Below, in pieces: positions 53,438 to 61,840 of a DNA stretch of 64,000 nt (position 1 is its first letter; each line of letters opens with the position of its first letter). The DNA comes from Alphaproteobacteria bacterium. Lineage in GTDB: Bacteria > Pseudomonadota > Alphaproteobacteria > Caedimonadales > UBA1908. Where the stretch lies: the NCBI GenBank assembly GCA_013911655.1, contig JACESU010000002.1:1-64000 (forward strand). The letters are read 5' to 3'. The position numbers were made by a program, and so were the translations under genes. Below the pieces are notes generated by a model. It was not told where the DNA came from. It searched no databases and worked only from the letters and a program-made list of their open reading frames with translations.

Positions 53438-54765
53438 TAAGTTGTCACCCCGTTAATTCCAAAGCGTTTTTGGAGAAGAGAGGTGACGGATTCTTGGAGG
53501 TCAAGCCCCTCTAAAAGACGGTCGCTGGCTGTTTTGCCTGTGGCTACAATCTCGTCAAGGAGGGCAAGAGGATCAAAGGAAGAGGGCGCGGCTTCTTGGG
53601 CGTATCCTTGGCGGGCACAAGGCAGGATCACCTTGGCAACGTCCCAAAGGGTGCCCGTCGGCGTCTGGGTCTGAAGCCCTTCTATGGGCAAAGCCTGGGT
53701 GATCGCCTCTATATCTTGAACGGACCAAGAACGGATGTAATCAAGACAAAAGGAAAGGGCGTCAGCGTTATACAAAAGGCCCATCCAAAAAGCTGCAAGG
53801 GTCAGGGGTTGGGGCATGGGGGCGGCGTCCGCACCGCGCATCTCGAGGATGCTTTTGACGCGCACTTCGGGAAAAAGGGTCGTGAGGTGATCACGCCAAT
53901 CACCCATGGTTGGTTTTTTCCGCTTTAGTTCAGGAAGCTCTCCCTTTAAAAACGTACGGAAAGAACGTCCCGCGACATTTATATACTGTCCGCCTCGTTT
54001 AACAAAATACATGGGGACATCAAGGGCGTAATCTATATAGCGCTCGAACCCCATTCCCGGATCAAAGGCAAACGGTAAAAAGCCGCACCGATCTTGATCT
54101 GTGTGTTGCCAAATGTACCGCCTGTAGCTTTGATAGCCATTGGGGCGACCATGGCTAAACGGAGAGTTGGCAAACAAAGCGGTCGCCAGCGGCTGAAGGG
54201 CCAAGGATACGCGCAGTTTATCCACCATATCGGCTTCGCTTGCGTAATCAAGGTTGACTTGGGACGTACAGGTGCCCGTCATCATCTCGTGACCAAGGGT
54301 GCCTACCTCTTTCATATAGGGCGCCATGATGGCGTAACGCCCCTTGGGCATCCAAAATCGGTCCTGAAGCTTTGTCAAAGGATCGGCCGCCAAGGGGATC
54401 AAGGTTAGATCAATTTCCTCGGCAAGAGTTGCTAGCCGTGTGACAAAGGTCGTAAAAAGAGCGTGAGCTTGGTCGAGATTTTTAACGGGCGGGGCTGAGA
54501 ACTCAAATTGACCACCAGGCTCTAGGGTCAGGACGCCTTGCTTTAATTGCAAGCCTATAATCTCTTCCCCTTCCATAAGGGGCGTCCCTTCATAGCGCTG
54601 CCAATTTATCAGAATCGTTTGAATTTCTTTGGCATTTGCGCGCCGTGAAAGGGTGTTATGAAAAAGAAAAACCTCATATTCGATACCCACGCGCCAGCGC
54701 TCTTTGGGCTTGCAGCCTTGCACAAAAGGTAAAAGTAGGTCATCTTCGTGTTCAAGATGTTCGAT
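53437..54765 (-). CDS. gshA: Glutamate-cysteine ligase, plant/proteobacterial type
   Basis: First enzyme of glutathione synthesis. WRVGIEYEVFLF (ATP/metal site), LEPGGQFEFSAPP, CTSQVNLDYASEADM and ALFANSPFSHGRPNG are diagnostic of the plant-type family. The start is unusual. A strong AAGGAG (54772-54777) is followed by CCC ATC ATC in frame, and the encoded EPIIEHLEHEDDLLLPFVQG fits the family N-terminus. No ATG, GTG or TTG lies between that site and GTG 54723. I place the start at ATC 54765. Otherwise the start is GTG 54723, which has no ribosome binding site. Followed by a coupled GNAT gene. Confidence 0.85.
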   Translation of the reverse strand: MEHLEHEDDLLLPFVQGCKPKERWRVGIEYEVFLFHNTLSRRANAKEIQTILINWQRYEGTPLMEGEEIIGLQLKQGVLTLEPGGQFEFSAPPVKNLDQAHALFTTFVTRLATLAEEIDLTLIPLAADPLTKLQDRFWMPKGRYAIMAPYMKEVGTLGHEMMTGTCTSQVNLDYASEADMVDKLRVSLALQPLATALFANSPFSHGRPNGYQSYRRYIWQHTDQDRCGFLPFAFDPGMGFERYIDYALDVPMYFVKRGGQYINVAGRSFRTFLKGELPELKRKKPTMGDWRDHLTTLFPEVRVKSILEMRGADAAPMPQPLTLAAFWMGLLYNADALSFCLDYIRSWSVQDIEAITQALPIEGLQTQTPTGTLWDVAKVILPCARQGYAQEAAPSSFDPLALLDEIVATGKTASDRLLEGLDLQESVTSLLQKRFGINGVTT

Positions 54766-54927
54766 GATGGGCTCCTTTCTGTCAGAGCGCGCTTTTGAAA
54801 TATAAGGCGAATTCTATCACCCTTTCCTCTTTTGAAAAATGTCTTTAGTATTTTTCTTGGCAAATGCTCAATTTTTGGGTAAAGATGGGCAAGGTAAATT
54901 TTCATATGGTAACGAAAGAAGAGACCG

Positions 54928-55113
54928 ATGGCTGTTCCAAAGAGAAAAACGACCCCCTCACGTAGGGGAATGCGCCGCTCTCACGATCGTTTGAAGGTCG
55001 TGCGCGGTGGAGAATGTGATAACTGTGGAGGTGAAAAGCTTCCTCACCACATGTGTGGCCACTGTGGGCATTACAAAGGACGTGATGTCCTTCAAAAGAC
55101 AGAAACTGCTTAG
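54928..55113 (+). CDS. rpmF: 50S ribosomal protein L32
   Basis: A 61-residue basic protein, [19 protein letters not shown] at the start, with the zinc Cys pairs in [17 protein letters not shown]. First gene of the rpmF-plsX-fabH order conserved across proteobacteria. Confidence 0.97.
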   Translation: MAVPKRKTTPSRRGMRRSHDRLKVVRGGECDNCGGEKLPHHMCGHCGHYKGRDVLQKTETA

Positions 55114-55144
55114 TATTTTGTAATCTCTTGTAGAGAGTTTAGCC

Positions 55145-56209
55145 TTGAGCACTGTCATCGCTGTTGATGTGATGGGGGGCGATCATGCCCCTCAAGCGCC
55201 CCTTCTTGGTGTGAAGCGGGCGGCATCTCTTTTTCCTGGGACTCAGTTCCTTCTTTTTGGCCCTGAAGAGCTTTTAGAGGATTTCTTAAAAGATAACCCC
55301 GAGCTTTTGGAATCCTGCGAAGTGTTCCATGCGCCCGAGCGTGTGCTGAATGAAACACCCGCAAGGGAAGCTGTGCGCTCTTTAAAGGGGTCCAGTATGC
55401 GCCTTGCCATTGAATCGGTGGCAGAAGGGCGCGCCCAGGGTGTGGTGTCAGGGGGCAACACAGGCGCTTATATGGCGCTATCCAAGATTCTACTCAAGAC
55501 CCTTGAAGACATTGACCGTCCCGCCATTGTTGGCACGCTGCCAACCCAAAAAGGGTCTTGCGTCATGCTTGATTTGGGAGCCAATGTCGAGGCGACTCCT
55601 GCCCAACTGTGTCAGTTTGCTCAAATGGGCGAGGCCTTTTCCAAATATGTTTTGGGGACAGAGTCCCCTTCGGTGGGGCTTCTTAACATCGGATCAGAGG
55701 ATCTTAAGGGACATGCAACCCTCAAAGAAACCCAAGAAATGATCCGTTCCCAGCAAGTTGTCAGCAACTTTTATGGCTTCGTTGAAGGCGATGACATTAT
55801 GGGTGGCACGACTGACGTGGTTGTTACGGATGGTTTTACGGGCAATGTGGCTCTTAAAAGCATGGAAGGTGCCGTTTACTTTCTCCTTGATGCTTTTAAA
55901 TCTCATATCAAAGGATCGTTCCTCGCCAAGTGCGGCGCGCTTTTGGCGAGAGGCGCTTTTGGCGGCCTTCGCAAGCGTTTTGATCCACGCCTTCATAACG
56001 GTGCTCCTTTCCTTGGTCTTCGAGGTGTGGCCGTTAAAAGCCACGGCGGCATGGACGAGGTTGGTTTTGCCAACGCACTCGGCGTTGCCATTAATATGAT
56101 TCAGCATGATCTGAATGATCATATTCTTGAAGAGGTGCGCCGCGTCCAAGGGAAACTCGCCCAAGACATCGATTCCACCTTGCAATCTGAGTCTGTTGGA
56201 TTAGACTAG
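55145..56209 (+). CDS. plsX: Phosphate acyltransferase PlsX
   Basis: Converts acyl-ACP to acyl-phosphate for phospholipid synthesis at the membrane surface. VIAVDVMGGDHAPQAPLLGV, VSGGNTGAYMALSKILL and GIDRPAI-like DIDRPAIVGTLPTQKG are the family elements, as are VVVTDGFTGNVALKSMEG and GVAVKSHGG. Length of 354 residues is normal. TTG start, 31 bases after rpmF. Confidence 0.96.
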   Translation: MSTVIAVDVMGGDHAPQAPLLGVKRAASLFPGTQFLLFGPEELLEDFLKDNPELLESCEVFHAPERVLNETPAREAVRSLKGSSMRLAIESVAEGRAQGVVSGGNTGAYMALSKILLKTLEDIDRPAIVGTLPTQKGSCVMLDLGANVEATPAQLCQFAQMGEAFSKYVLGTESPSVGLLNIGSEDLKGHATLKETQEMIRSQQVVSNFYGFVEGDDIMGGTTDVVVTDGFTGNVALKSMEGAVYFLLDAFKSHIKGSFLAKCGALLARGAFGGLRKRFDPRLHNGAPFLGLRGVAVKSHGGMDEVGFANALGVAINMIQHDLNDHILEEVRRVQGKLAQDIDSTLQSESVGLD

Positions 56210-56256
56210 GTCCAACTTCTTTAAGGCAACCCATTTTAGCATAAGGATCAAAAATC

Positions 56257-57240
56257 ATGAGCGCTTTGACGCAAGAGACCCGTTCTATTATCGCAGGATG
56301 TGGACATTATTTGCCTGAGACGGTGGTCTCTAACGACGAGCTCTCAACGCGCGTTGAAACCTCCCACGAGTGGATTGTCGAGCGTACAGGTATCCATCAG
56401 CGCCACTTTGCGGCTGAGGGGGAGCTTACCTCCGACATGGCCTTGAAGGCCTCCACCATGGCGCTTGAGAATGCGGGCGTTAAAGCGACTGACATTGATC
56501 TTATCGTGCTGGCGACAACCTCACCGGATCAGACATTTCCTTCAACGGCGACGACCCTTCAAGCAAAGCTTGGCAATACAACAGCCCTCGCCTTTGATGT
56601 GGCGGCTGTGTGTGCGGGTTATCTTGTGGCGTTAAATGTAGCGGATTCTTTTATCAAGCTTGGACGGGCGAAGCACGCCCTTGTGGTGGGGGCCGAGCGT
56701 CTTTCGAGCCTTCTTGATATGGAGGACCGCAATACATGTGTTCTTTTTGGAGACGGGGCAGGGGCGACGGTTTTGCGTGCCTCCCAGGCGGCTGATGAAG
56801 ACCGCGGTATTATCGGCGTTCATATGCAATCGGACGGGCAGTACAATCACATCTTGCGTACAACGGGCGGGGTTGCGTCCACACGCACCATCGGCCAGGT
56901 GCAAATGGAAGGGCGTGAAGTCTTTCGTCACGCGGTCACAAAACTTGCGGACTCAGCTGACTCGACGTTAAAGAGGTACGAAATAGATCCAGCCGAGCTT
57001 GACTGGCTGATTCCCCACCAAGCGAACCTGCGCATTATCGAAGGGATGGCTAAAAAGCTCGACATGTCCATGGATAAAGTCATTACCACCGTACAACGAC
57101 ACGCTAATACGTCGGCGGCCTCTATTCCCTTGGCTCTCAGCGCTGCCGTGCAAGACGGCCGGGTCAAGCAAGGGGATCTTATCTTGCACGAAGCCATTGG
57201 GGGTGGCCTTGTGTGGGGATCAGCTCTTTTGAGGTTTTAG
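56257..57240 (+). CDS. fabH: 3-oxoacyl-ACP synthase III
   Basis: Starts fatty-acid synthesis by condensing acetyl-CoA with malonyl-ACP. The catalytic triad is Cys in [14 protein letters not shown], His in [11 protein letters not shown] and Asn in [28 protein letters not shown] and the [13 protein letters not shown] end are typical. Length of 327 residues is normal. Part of rpmF-plsX-fabH. The ferredoxin gene begins four bases after its stop. Confidence 0.97.
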   Translation: MSALTQETRSIIAGCGHYLPETVVSNDELSTRVETSHEWIVERTGIHQRHFAAEGELTSDMALKASTMALENAGVKATDIDLIVLATTSPDQTFPSTATTLQAKLGNTTALAFDVAAVCAGYLVALNVADSFIKLGRAKHALVVGAERLSSLLDMEDRNTCVLFGDGAGATVLRASQAADEDRGIIGVHMQSDGQYNHILRTTGGVASTRTIGQVQMEGREVFRHAVTKLADSADSTLKRYEIDPAELDWLIPHQANLRIIEGMAKKLDMSMDKVITTVQRHANTSAASIPLALSAAVQDGRVKQGDLILHEAIGGGLVWGSALLRF

Positions 57241-57244
57241 CCTC

Positions 57245-57583
57245 GTGACTTATGTCGTGACCGATGCCTGCGTTCGGTGCAAGTATATGGACTGCGTGGA
57301 AGTGTGTCCTGTGGACTGCTTTCATGAGGGCGAGAATATGCTCGTCATCGATCCTCTTAGATGCATTGATTGCGGCGTGTGCGAGATTGAATGTCCTGTG
57401 GAGGCGATCAAGGCCGACACTGTACCTGGCCTCGAAAAGTGGGTGGAGATTAACCATGACCTTTCAAGGATATGGCCTGTGATTCGCCTGAAGGGTACGC
57501 CCCCCACTGACGCCGACTCCTGGCGCGAGATTACAGACAAGTTCGACACCTACGGCTCCAAAAACCCTGGAAAAGGATCCTAG
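57245..57583 (+). CDS. fdxA: Seven-iron ferredoxin (FdxA family)
   Basis: A 112-residue electron carrier with a [3Fe-4S] site ([17 protein letters not shown]) and a [4Fe-4S] site ([16 protein letters not shown]) in the first 55 residues. The C-terminal [15 protein letters not shown] extension is typical of the FdxA/FdII family. GTG start. Close spacing to fabH suggests co-transcription. Bases 57584-57802 after it hold no gene that I can see. Confidence 0.95.
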   Translation: MTYVVTDACVRCKYMDCVEVCPVDCFHEGENMLVIDPLRCIDCGVCEIECPVEAIKADTVPGLEKWVEINHDLSRIWPVIRLKGTPPTDADSWREITDKFDTYGSKNPGKGS

Positions 57584-57802
57584 TTTTTTTGCAGGTCCTA
57601 GGATGTCACAACGAAGCAAGTGCCTTGTTCCCCCTCTCGTCCTCAAAAACTTTAGCAAATCTTTCGACATTCTTCGCGCGTAAGACCAACAAGATAAGGC
57701 GATCTTCAAGAAAAAATAGCGTGATTAAGGTGTTGTATTAATCTTTTTTTTAATCCTTTTTGCTTAAAATTAAGACAGTGCCACCCGTCACAGGAGGTCG
57801 TC

Positions 57803-58066
57803 ATGGCAAAAAGACTTTATACACCGAACGACTACAAGTTGATGACAGCGCAGATTCTTTATCACCTACCAGACTATCCAAGTTTGCTTCAGACCTACAT
57901 ATGGCAGGATTTGGATTTGGCGCCTGACTTTCCGACCCTCATGAAGTTTTTGGATTTTTGGGACAAAAATCTAGAGGGACGGATGCATTCGGTGACTGTT
58001 ACACACGCAGAGCCAGTCTTAGAGCCTAAGATGAGGTTTTATCAGCAATCCCTTGAAATACACTAA
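57803..58066 (+). CDS. usg: Usg family protein
   Basis: An 87-residue protein of the alphaproteobacterial Usg family, named for its site upstream of trp genes elsewhere; function is unknown. The family core is clear: TAQILYHLPDYPSLLQTYIW, then QDLDLAPDFPTLMKFLDFW and LEGRMHSVTVTH. AGGAGG lies six bases before the ATG. A terminator follows. It is a useful marker of alphaproteobacterial origin. Confidence 0.9.
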   Translation: MAKRLYTPNDYKLMTAQILYHLPDYPSLLQTYIWQDLDLAPDFPTLMKFLDFWDKNLEGRMHSVTVTHAEPVLEPKMRFYQQSLEIH

Positions 58067-58072
58067 AATGAA

Positions 58073-58097
58073 AAAGAAGGCGCATGGCGCCTTCTTT
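58073..58097 (+). terminator. Intrinsic terminator after usg
   Basis: AAAGAAGGCGC (58073-58083), loop ATG, GCGCCTTCTTT (58087-58097). The stem is perfect. The T run is short but the A-rich base makes it usable on both strands. Confidence 0.85.
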
Positions 58098-58267
58098 GAT
58101 GTCTCTTACCTTCGATCAAATAATTTCCTTATTTAGCAAATTTATTGAAAATAAAAAGATACCTGTAACACAACAGGCTTGCTAAAAAACGGTGTTTAAG
58201 GAAAATTTAATATAAAGGCTCTACGCTACGCAGACCTTCAGGGAGTAGGTTATAAGAAAGGGAGAGT

Positions 58268-58282
58268 TGGCACACTTCTTGC
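58268..58282 (+). promoter_or_regulatory. Sigma-54-like promoter before the transglycosylase gene
   Basis: TGGCAC-ACTTC-TTGC matches the -24/-12 consensus TGGCACGNNNNTTGC with correct spacing. The -12 GC lies 12 bases before the ATG at 58295, so transcription would start at about the first codon and the mRNA would be leaderless. No ribosome binding site precedes that ATG, which is consistent. A chance match remains possible. Confidence 0.4.
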
Positions 58283-58294
58283 CTTAAACGTTAT

Positions 58295-59197
58295 ATGAAA
58301 AAAATCATGCGAAGTTTTTGTTGTGGGGGGATCTGGGTTTTGAGCGTGGGTATGCTCAAGGCAGAATCACCCAAGCGTCATGCGGCCCACCAAGTGTGTG
58401 CAGTCCATGCGGCCCATCACGAGTATCACAAGGGCATTCCTAAGCATTTATTGACAGCCATTTCCAAAGTCGAATCAGGACGTGTGGATCAAAAAACGGG
58501 AAAAGTCAGTGCTCATCCTTGGACCTTAAACGTTGAGGGCATTGGGTATGTTTATCAAAGTAAAGAAGAAGCCATCGCAGCTGTACGTCAGTTCAGGCGT
58601 CAAGGCAAAAAGAGCATTGATGTGGGATGTATGCAAGTCAATTTGCACCATCACCCTAAGGCGTTTCGCAGCCTAGAAGAAGCCCTAGATCCCCATAAAA
58701 ATATTGAATACGCCGCCCGCTTTCTCAGTGATTTGAAGAATTCCCACGGTACGTGGAGCAAGGCCGTTGCCCATTATCACTCGGCCACAAAAGAGCTCCA
58801 TGTACCGTATCAAAGAAAGGTACTCTCTGTTTGGAACAAAGAACGCCTTTATAACAAGACTCCTATTTTAGGGATGGAGGATCTCCAAAAATCGGACGCC
58901 CTTATGTCAAGACGGGGTGAGGGCAAAGTTGTCATGATTCCCAAATTACGCCTGAGTGTCGGTCGCAGCGGTCCCCAGTATGTGCGGGGGCAAGAGGCCC
59001 GCATGCAGTTAGCAGCGTACCGTGAGCGGGCAAAAAATGCTCTTGGGCAAAAACAAGAAAGAGGCACTCCGACCCCTACGCCCCATACCATCAAAATTGC
59101 AGCGCGCACGGTATCTCTTGATAAATTTGGACAACTTAGAAAACGCGCCCAAGCCCTTCAGAAAAAACTCTCTACTACTCGCGCTATTCAAGGTTAG
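58295..59197 (+). CDS. Lytic transglycosylase, SLT domain
   Basis: A 300-residue exported murein hydrolase. The N-terminus has a weak signal segment (SFCCGGIWVLSVGMLKA). The SLT domain runs from about residue 45 to 185: LLTAISKVESGR with the catalytic Glu, DVGCMQVNLHHHP and the AVAHYHSA active-site strand. The C-terminal 110 residues are basic and unrecognised. Enzymes of this size are often accessory to secretion or conjugation machines. The last 50 bases of the coding sequence are repeated, decayed, at 59936-59994. Confidence 0.88.
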   Translation: MKKIMRSFCCGGIWVLSVGMLKAESPKRHAAHQVCAVHAAHHEYHKGIPKHLLTAISKVESGRVDQKTGKVSAHPWTLNVEGIGYVYQSKEEAIAAVRQFRRQGKKSIDVGCMQVNLHHHPKAFRSLEEALDPHKNIEYAARFLSDLKNSHGTWSKAVAHYHSATKELHVPYQRKVLSVWNKERLYNKTPILGMEDLQKSDALMSRRGEGKVVMIPKLRLSVGRSGPQYVRGQEARMQLAAYRERAKNALGQKQERGTPTPTPHTIKIAARTVSLDKFGQLRKRAQALQKKLSTTRAIQG

Positions 59198-59282
59198 TGT
59201 TTATAAAATGAAATTATATGTAATTAATCATTAATGCTTTTCTATTAACACTATAATATATATTCAAAATTGGAGAAACCTC

Positions 59283-59879
59283 ATGAAAAGTATTGTATAT
59301 CTAAGCGCGCTCGCACTTATTCCAGGGACGGCGAGTGCGCAGGCATCTGAGCCAACTGCGTCTCCTGCTACTGACGGGGTGCCTGCTCATCCCATAAATA
59401 GTTTACCGCCCGAGCTTAAAGGAGAGATAAATAAGAAGTTGATAGGAAACAACGACACACAGCTAAATTCGTCTGAAAAAGCTCTTTTGATAAAAAAACA
59501 GTTTGAGAACCCTAGAACTTTTGAGGATGTTGATTCTTTTGTAACCTATATGAAAAAAGCCGGTGAGTTTCATGTGGCTAAGGTGGGTGTGGTGACTCTA
59601 AAAATTACTGTGCCGATTAATCTAGATAAATTACTAGAAGAGATAATTTCTCCGTTTCTATCTCATTTAAATGATTTTAATCTTGCTATGGGTATCCCTT
59701 GGACTGGGTATTACACAGAATTACTGATGGAGAAAGCTTTAAAGGTAAGTCCTAACATTAAAATAAAAATTGATGCCTATTATCGGGACCCTTTTGCAAT
59801 CCCTGGAAAAAGAGCAAAAATGGAGATGGAGCATTTTTTGAAGAGATTTCCAAATAATCTTTCTTATGGACGTATATAG
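59283..59879 (+). CDS. Exported hypothetical protein, tandem paralogue 1
   Basis: A 198-residue protein with a clean signal peptide (MKSIVYLSALALIPGTASA) after GGAG. It is a paralogue of the next gene. Shared elements are LPPELKGEINKKLIG (versus APTDIHGQVNAQMIG), EKALLIKKQF, YMKKAGEFHVAKVG, and NIKIKIDAYYRDPFAIPG (versus DIKVKIDAYFSDTWTTPG). The mature part is mainly helical. I know no family. The upstream region is AT-rich with TATAAT-like sequence near 59250. Its amplification suggests an organism-specific secreted factor. Confidence 0.75.
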   Translation: MKSIVYLSALALIPGTASAQASEPTASPATDGVPAHPINSLPPELKGEINKKLIGNNDTQLNSSEKALLIKKQFENPRTFEDVDSFVTYMKKAGEFHVAKVGVVTLKITVPINLDKLLEEIISPFLSHLNDFNLAMGIPWTGYYTELLMEKALKVSPNIKIKIDAYYRDPFAIPGKRAKMEMEHFLKRFPNNLSYGRI

Positions 59880-59935
59880 AGGTCAGATCATGCTTTAGAT
59901 GACCTCAAAGATTTAAAAGAGACTGCTTATTAAAA

Positions 59936-59994
59936 GTGGTCTCTTTTAATAAATTTAGACAACTTTGAAAATGTGCCTAGGCGCTTCAAAAAAC
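59936..59994 (+). repeat. Decayed copy of the transglycosylase 3' end
   Basis: TAAATTTAGACAACTTTGAA with the following ATGTGCCTAGGCGCTTCA-AAAAAC aligns nearly base for base with 59110-59168 (TAAATTTGGACAACTTAGAA, then AACGCGCCCAAGCCCTTCAG). The copy is out of frame and has lost its coding function. It shows that the transglycosylase tail and paralogue 1 were duplicated as one unit to give paralogue 2. Confidence 0.7.
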
Positions 59995-60147
59995 TATCCT
60001 TCACCTGTTTGGTAGAAAGTTGTTCTTTTAATTGCAAAAAAGTAATAATATTTAATGGGTAAAATATAAAAATAAAATCCATTTACTATATTTTAGTATT
60101 AATATGTAATTCTTAAAACATACAATTAGATGAAAGGGATAATTAAT

Positions 60148-60750
60148 ATGCGTAAGATAATGATGACGAGTATGCTGGTAACTGTTTTTGGTGTAAGTTT
60201 TGCTTATGGATCTGAAGATACCCCCAATCCTTTAAATGGTGCGCCGACGGACATTCATGGGCAAGTCAATGCCCAAATGATCGGCGGAAAAAGTGACAAT
60301 ATACATCCTGCCGAGAAGGCAATATTTATCAAAGAACAGTTCAAGAAAGCACAAATTTTCAATTCTATAAAGGAACCAAATGCAACAATGAATTTTGTAC
60401 ATTACATGGGTAAAGCGGCTGAATGGCATATAGATAAGGTAGGACCTATCACGTTAGTGTATGACCATGGCGGTGTGCCACAAGAGCAAGTTGTGCCGCA
60501 TTTGGCGCTGGTGAATGAGTTAAACCTATCTATTTTGAGTGGTATCGATAAAGCACGTCTTAAAGCTCTGATGACTGCTGCTCTTGCAGTAAATCCCGAT
60601 ATAAAAGTGAAAATAGATGCTTACTTTTCCGATACATGGACAACTCCTGGACAGCCAATAAAGAGGTCTAGTATAAATCAACAAGATCAAAATGCGTTGG
60701 TGCAAGAATTCGCTGGTCATCTGATTTTTGGGGATGTGGCTACTCAATAA
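60148..60750 (+). CDS. Exported hypothetical protein, tandem paralogue 2
   Basis: A 200-residue paralogue of the preceding gene. I choose ATG 60148, eight bases after AAAGGGA, which gives the signal peptide MRKIMMTSMLVTVFGVSFA. NPLNGAPTDIHGQVNAQMIG, HPAEKAIFIKEQF, FVHYMGKAAEWHIDKVG and NPDIKVKIDAYF are shared with paralogue 1. The two have clearly diverged, so the duplication is not recent. Function is unknown. A large hairpin follows. Confidence 0.75.
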   Translation: MRKIMMTSMLVTVFGVSFAYGSEDTPNPLNGAPTDIHGQVNAQMIGGKSDNIHPAEKAIFIKEQFKKAQIFNSIKEPNATMNFVHYMGKAAEWHIDKVGPITLVYDHGGVPQEQVVPHLALVNELNLSILSGIDKARLKALMTAALAVNPDIKVKIDAYFSDTWTTPGQPIKRSSINQQDQNALVQEFAGHLIFGDVATQ

Positions 60751-60782
60751 CTAAAAAGTAAATTTTTTTAGAACGCCTTGCC

Positions 60783-60820
60783 TAGCAATCGACCCTGTTT
60801 TCCGACAGGGTCGATTGCTA
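60783..60820 (+). terminator. Long hairpin, probable terminator
   Basis: TAGCAATCGACCCTGT (60783-60798) and ACAGGGTCGATTGCTA (60805-60820) form a perfect 16-base-pair stem with a six-base loop. There is no T run directly after it on either strand, so it may protect the 3' end or stop transcription only partly. Confidence 0.6.
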
Positions 60821-60970
60821 TGAGAGAAGGAGTAGAATTTTCAACATAAGAAAAGACACGGCTTGAGGTTAACTCTGATCTCAAGGCATCATTGGGGGTG
60901 AGCGACTAAAAGAGCTCCACGCGCTTTTAAAGCGTGAAAAAGGGCTTTCAGGCTCTTAATGGCAACATGT

Positions 60971-61423
60971 CTAAGAGGGATATGATGCCTTTAAGGCTTG
61001 TAAGGCCGTGAGGCACACGCCCATATCTTTCCAGCTGCATCCTTCACAGATTTGGTGAAAAGTCTCCTCAGAGAGGGTTTTAAGGCGTTCTTTGACCTCG
61101 TACCATGTATAGGTGTGTCCCGATTGCCAACCAAGCGCCACCGCATGGCGTTGGTCAAGGGCCGAAATGTATTCCTGGTCTTTACAAAGGTTGCCACGTT
61201 TATGGGGGCAAGGGGCACAGATGCTGTCAGTATAGGTTGTTGCGATCAGTTTTGTTTGGTCTCCGTGGGGGCCACGTAGCTGTTTAACAATCTTGGCAAA
61301 GTTTCGAATGAAGTCAGAAGAATATCCTTTTCCAACAAAGCCATTAGCACATAAAAAATGATGAGGTCTAAAGTAGTAAGTCTGAAGTTTTGAAATATCT
61401 TCGTCACTATGATTGATTTGCAT
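60971..61423 (-). CDS. DUF1284 protein, Cys-rich
   Basis: A 150-residue protein of the DUF1284 family, thought to bind a metal or iron-sulfur centre. The family start YYFRPHHFLCANGFVGKGYS and the Cys clusters CAPCPHKRGNLC and CEGCSWKDMGVC are visible. I choose ATG 61423; a TTG at 61450 would add nine residues. Function is unknown. It stands alone on the minus strand. Confidence 0.85.
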   Translation of the reverse strand: MQINHSDEDISKLQTYYFRPHHFLCANGFVGKGYSSDFIRNFAKIVKQLRGPHGDQTKLIATTYTDSICAPCPHKRGNLCKDQEYISALDQRHAVALGWQSGHTYTWYEVKERLKTLSEETFHQICEGCSWKDMGVCLTALQALKASYPS

Positions 61424-61552
61424 GGAGGGGCTCGAGCGCAATAAAAACAAAAAATGCTATCAAATGTTGTGCGCTAAAACAAGAAATCTAAGCTCAGTAA
61501 AAAGTTAACAAAATGCTTGCGTGAAAATCGGCGCTATGGAAGACTGAGGTCA

Positions 61553-61585
61553 GAAAAAAAGAGGCCGAAGCAAGCTCCGGCCTTA
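61553..61585 (-). terminator. Intrinsic terminator on the minus strand
   Basis: AGGCCG-A-AGC, AA, GCT-C-CGGCCT (61562-61583) forms a stem with one mismatch. On the minus strand it is followed by C and seven T (61554-61560). There is no minus-strand protein gene just before it, which is the main reason to suspect an RNA gene. Confidence 0.8.
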
Positions 61586-61835
61586 GTTTATAACAGGGAG
61601 GCTTCACGTCTTGGGAGACGTAGGACTGGAAAAATCCAGCCCTTCCCCAGGCATTGCGCCTGGAAACTCGTGAGCAACTTAACGCTACACACCATATGTA
61701 GGATTTTTTTGCCTACTCTACCAGCAGAATTTTCGCATGGGGGGTATGCGCCAGAAGCAGGACTATGTGAGAAGTTTCTAAAAACAAAGAGATATCCTAA
61801 AGAAACCATAGGATAATGCTGTTGCATTGGGGAGA
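61553..61835 (-). ncRNA. Candidate structured RNA upstream of mgtC
   Basis: This stretch is not protein-like in any frame but is dense in hairpins. Read on the minus strand they are TCCTA/TAGGA, CGCAT/ATGCG, GTAGG/CCTAC, CCAGGC/GCCTGG, CTGGA/TCCAG and ACGTCT/AGACGT. They end in a textbook terminator with seven T. That suggests a minus-strand RNA of about 270 bases. On the plus strand the same hairpins form the leader of mgtC, and mgtC leaders are known to sense magnesium or other signals. I looked for 6S, tmRNA, SRP and RNase P marks and found none. Confidence 0.35.
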
Positions 61836-61840
61836 AAAAA

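Noticed and set aside
61553-61835. 6S RNA, tmRNA, SRP RNA or RNase P RNA
   Set aside because: None of the diagnostic conserved strings or closing stems of these RNAs could be found, so no family name is given.
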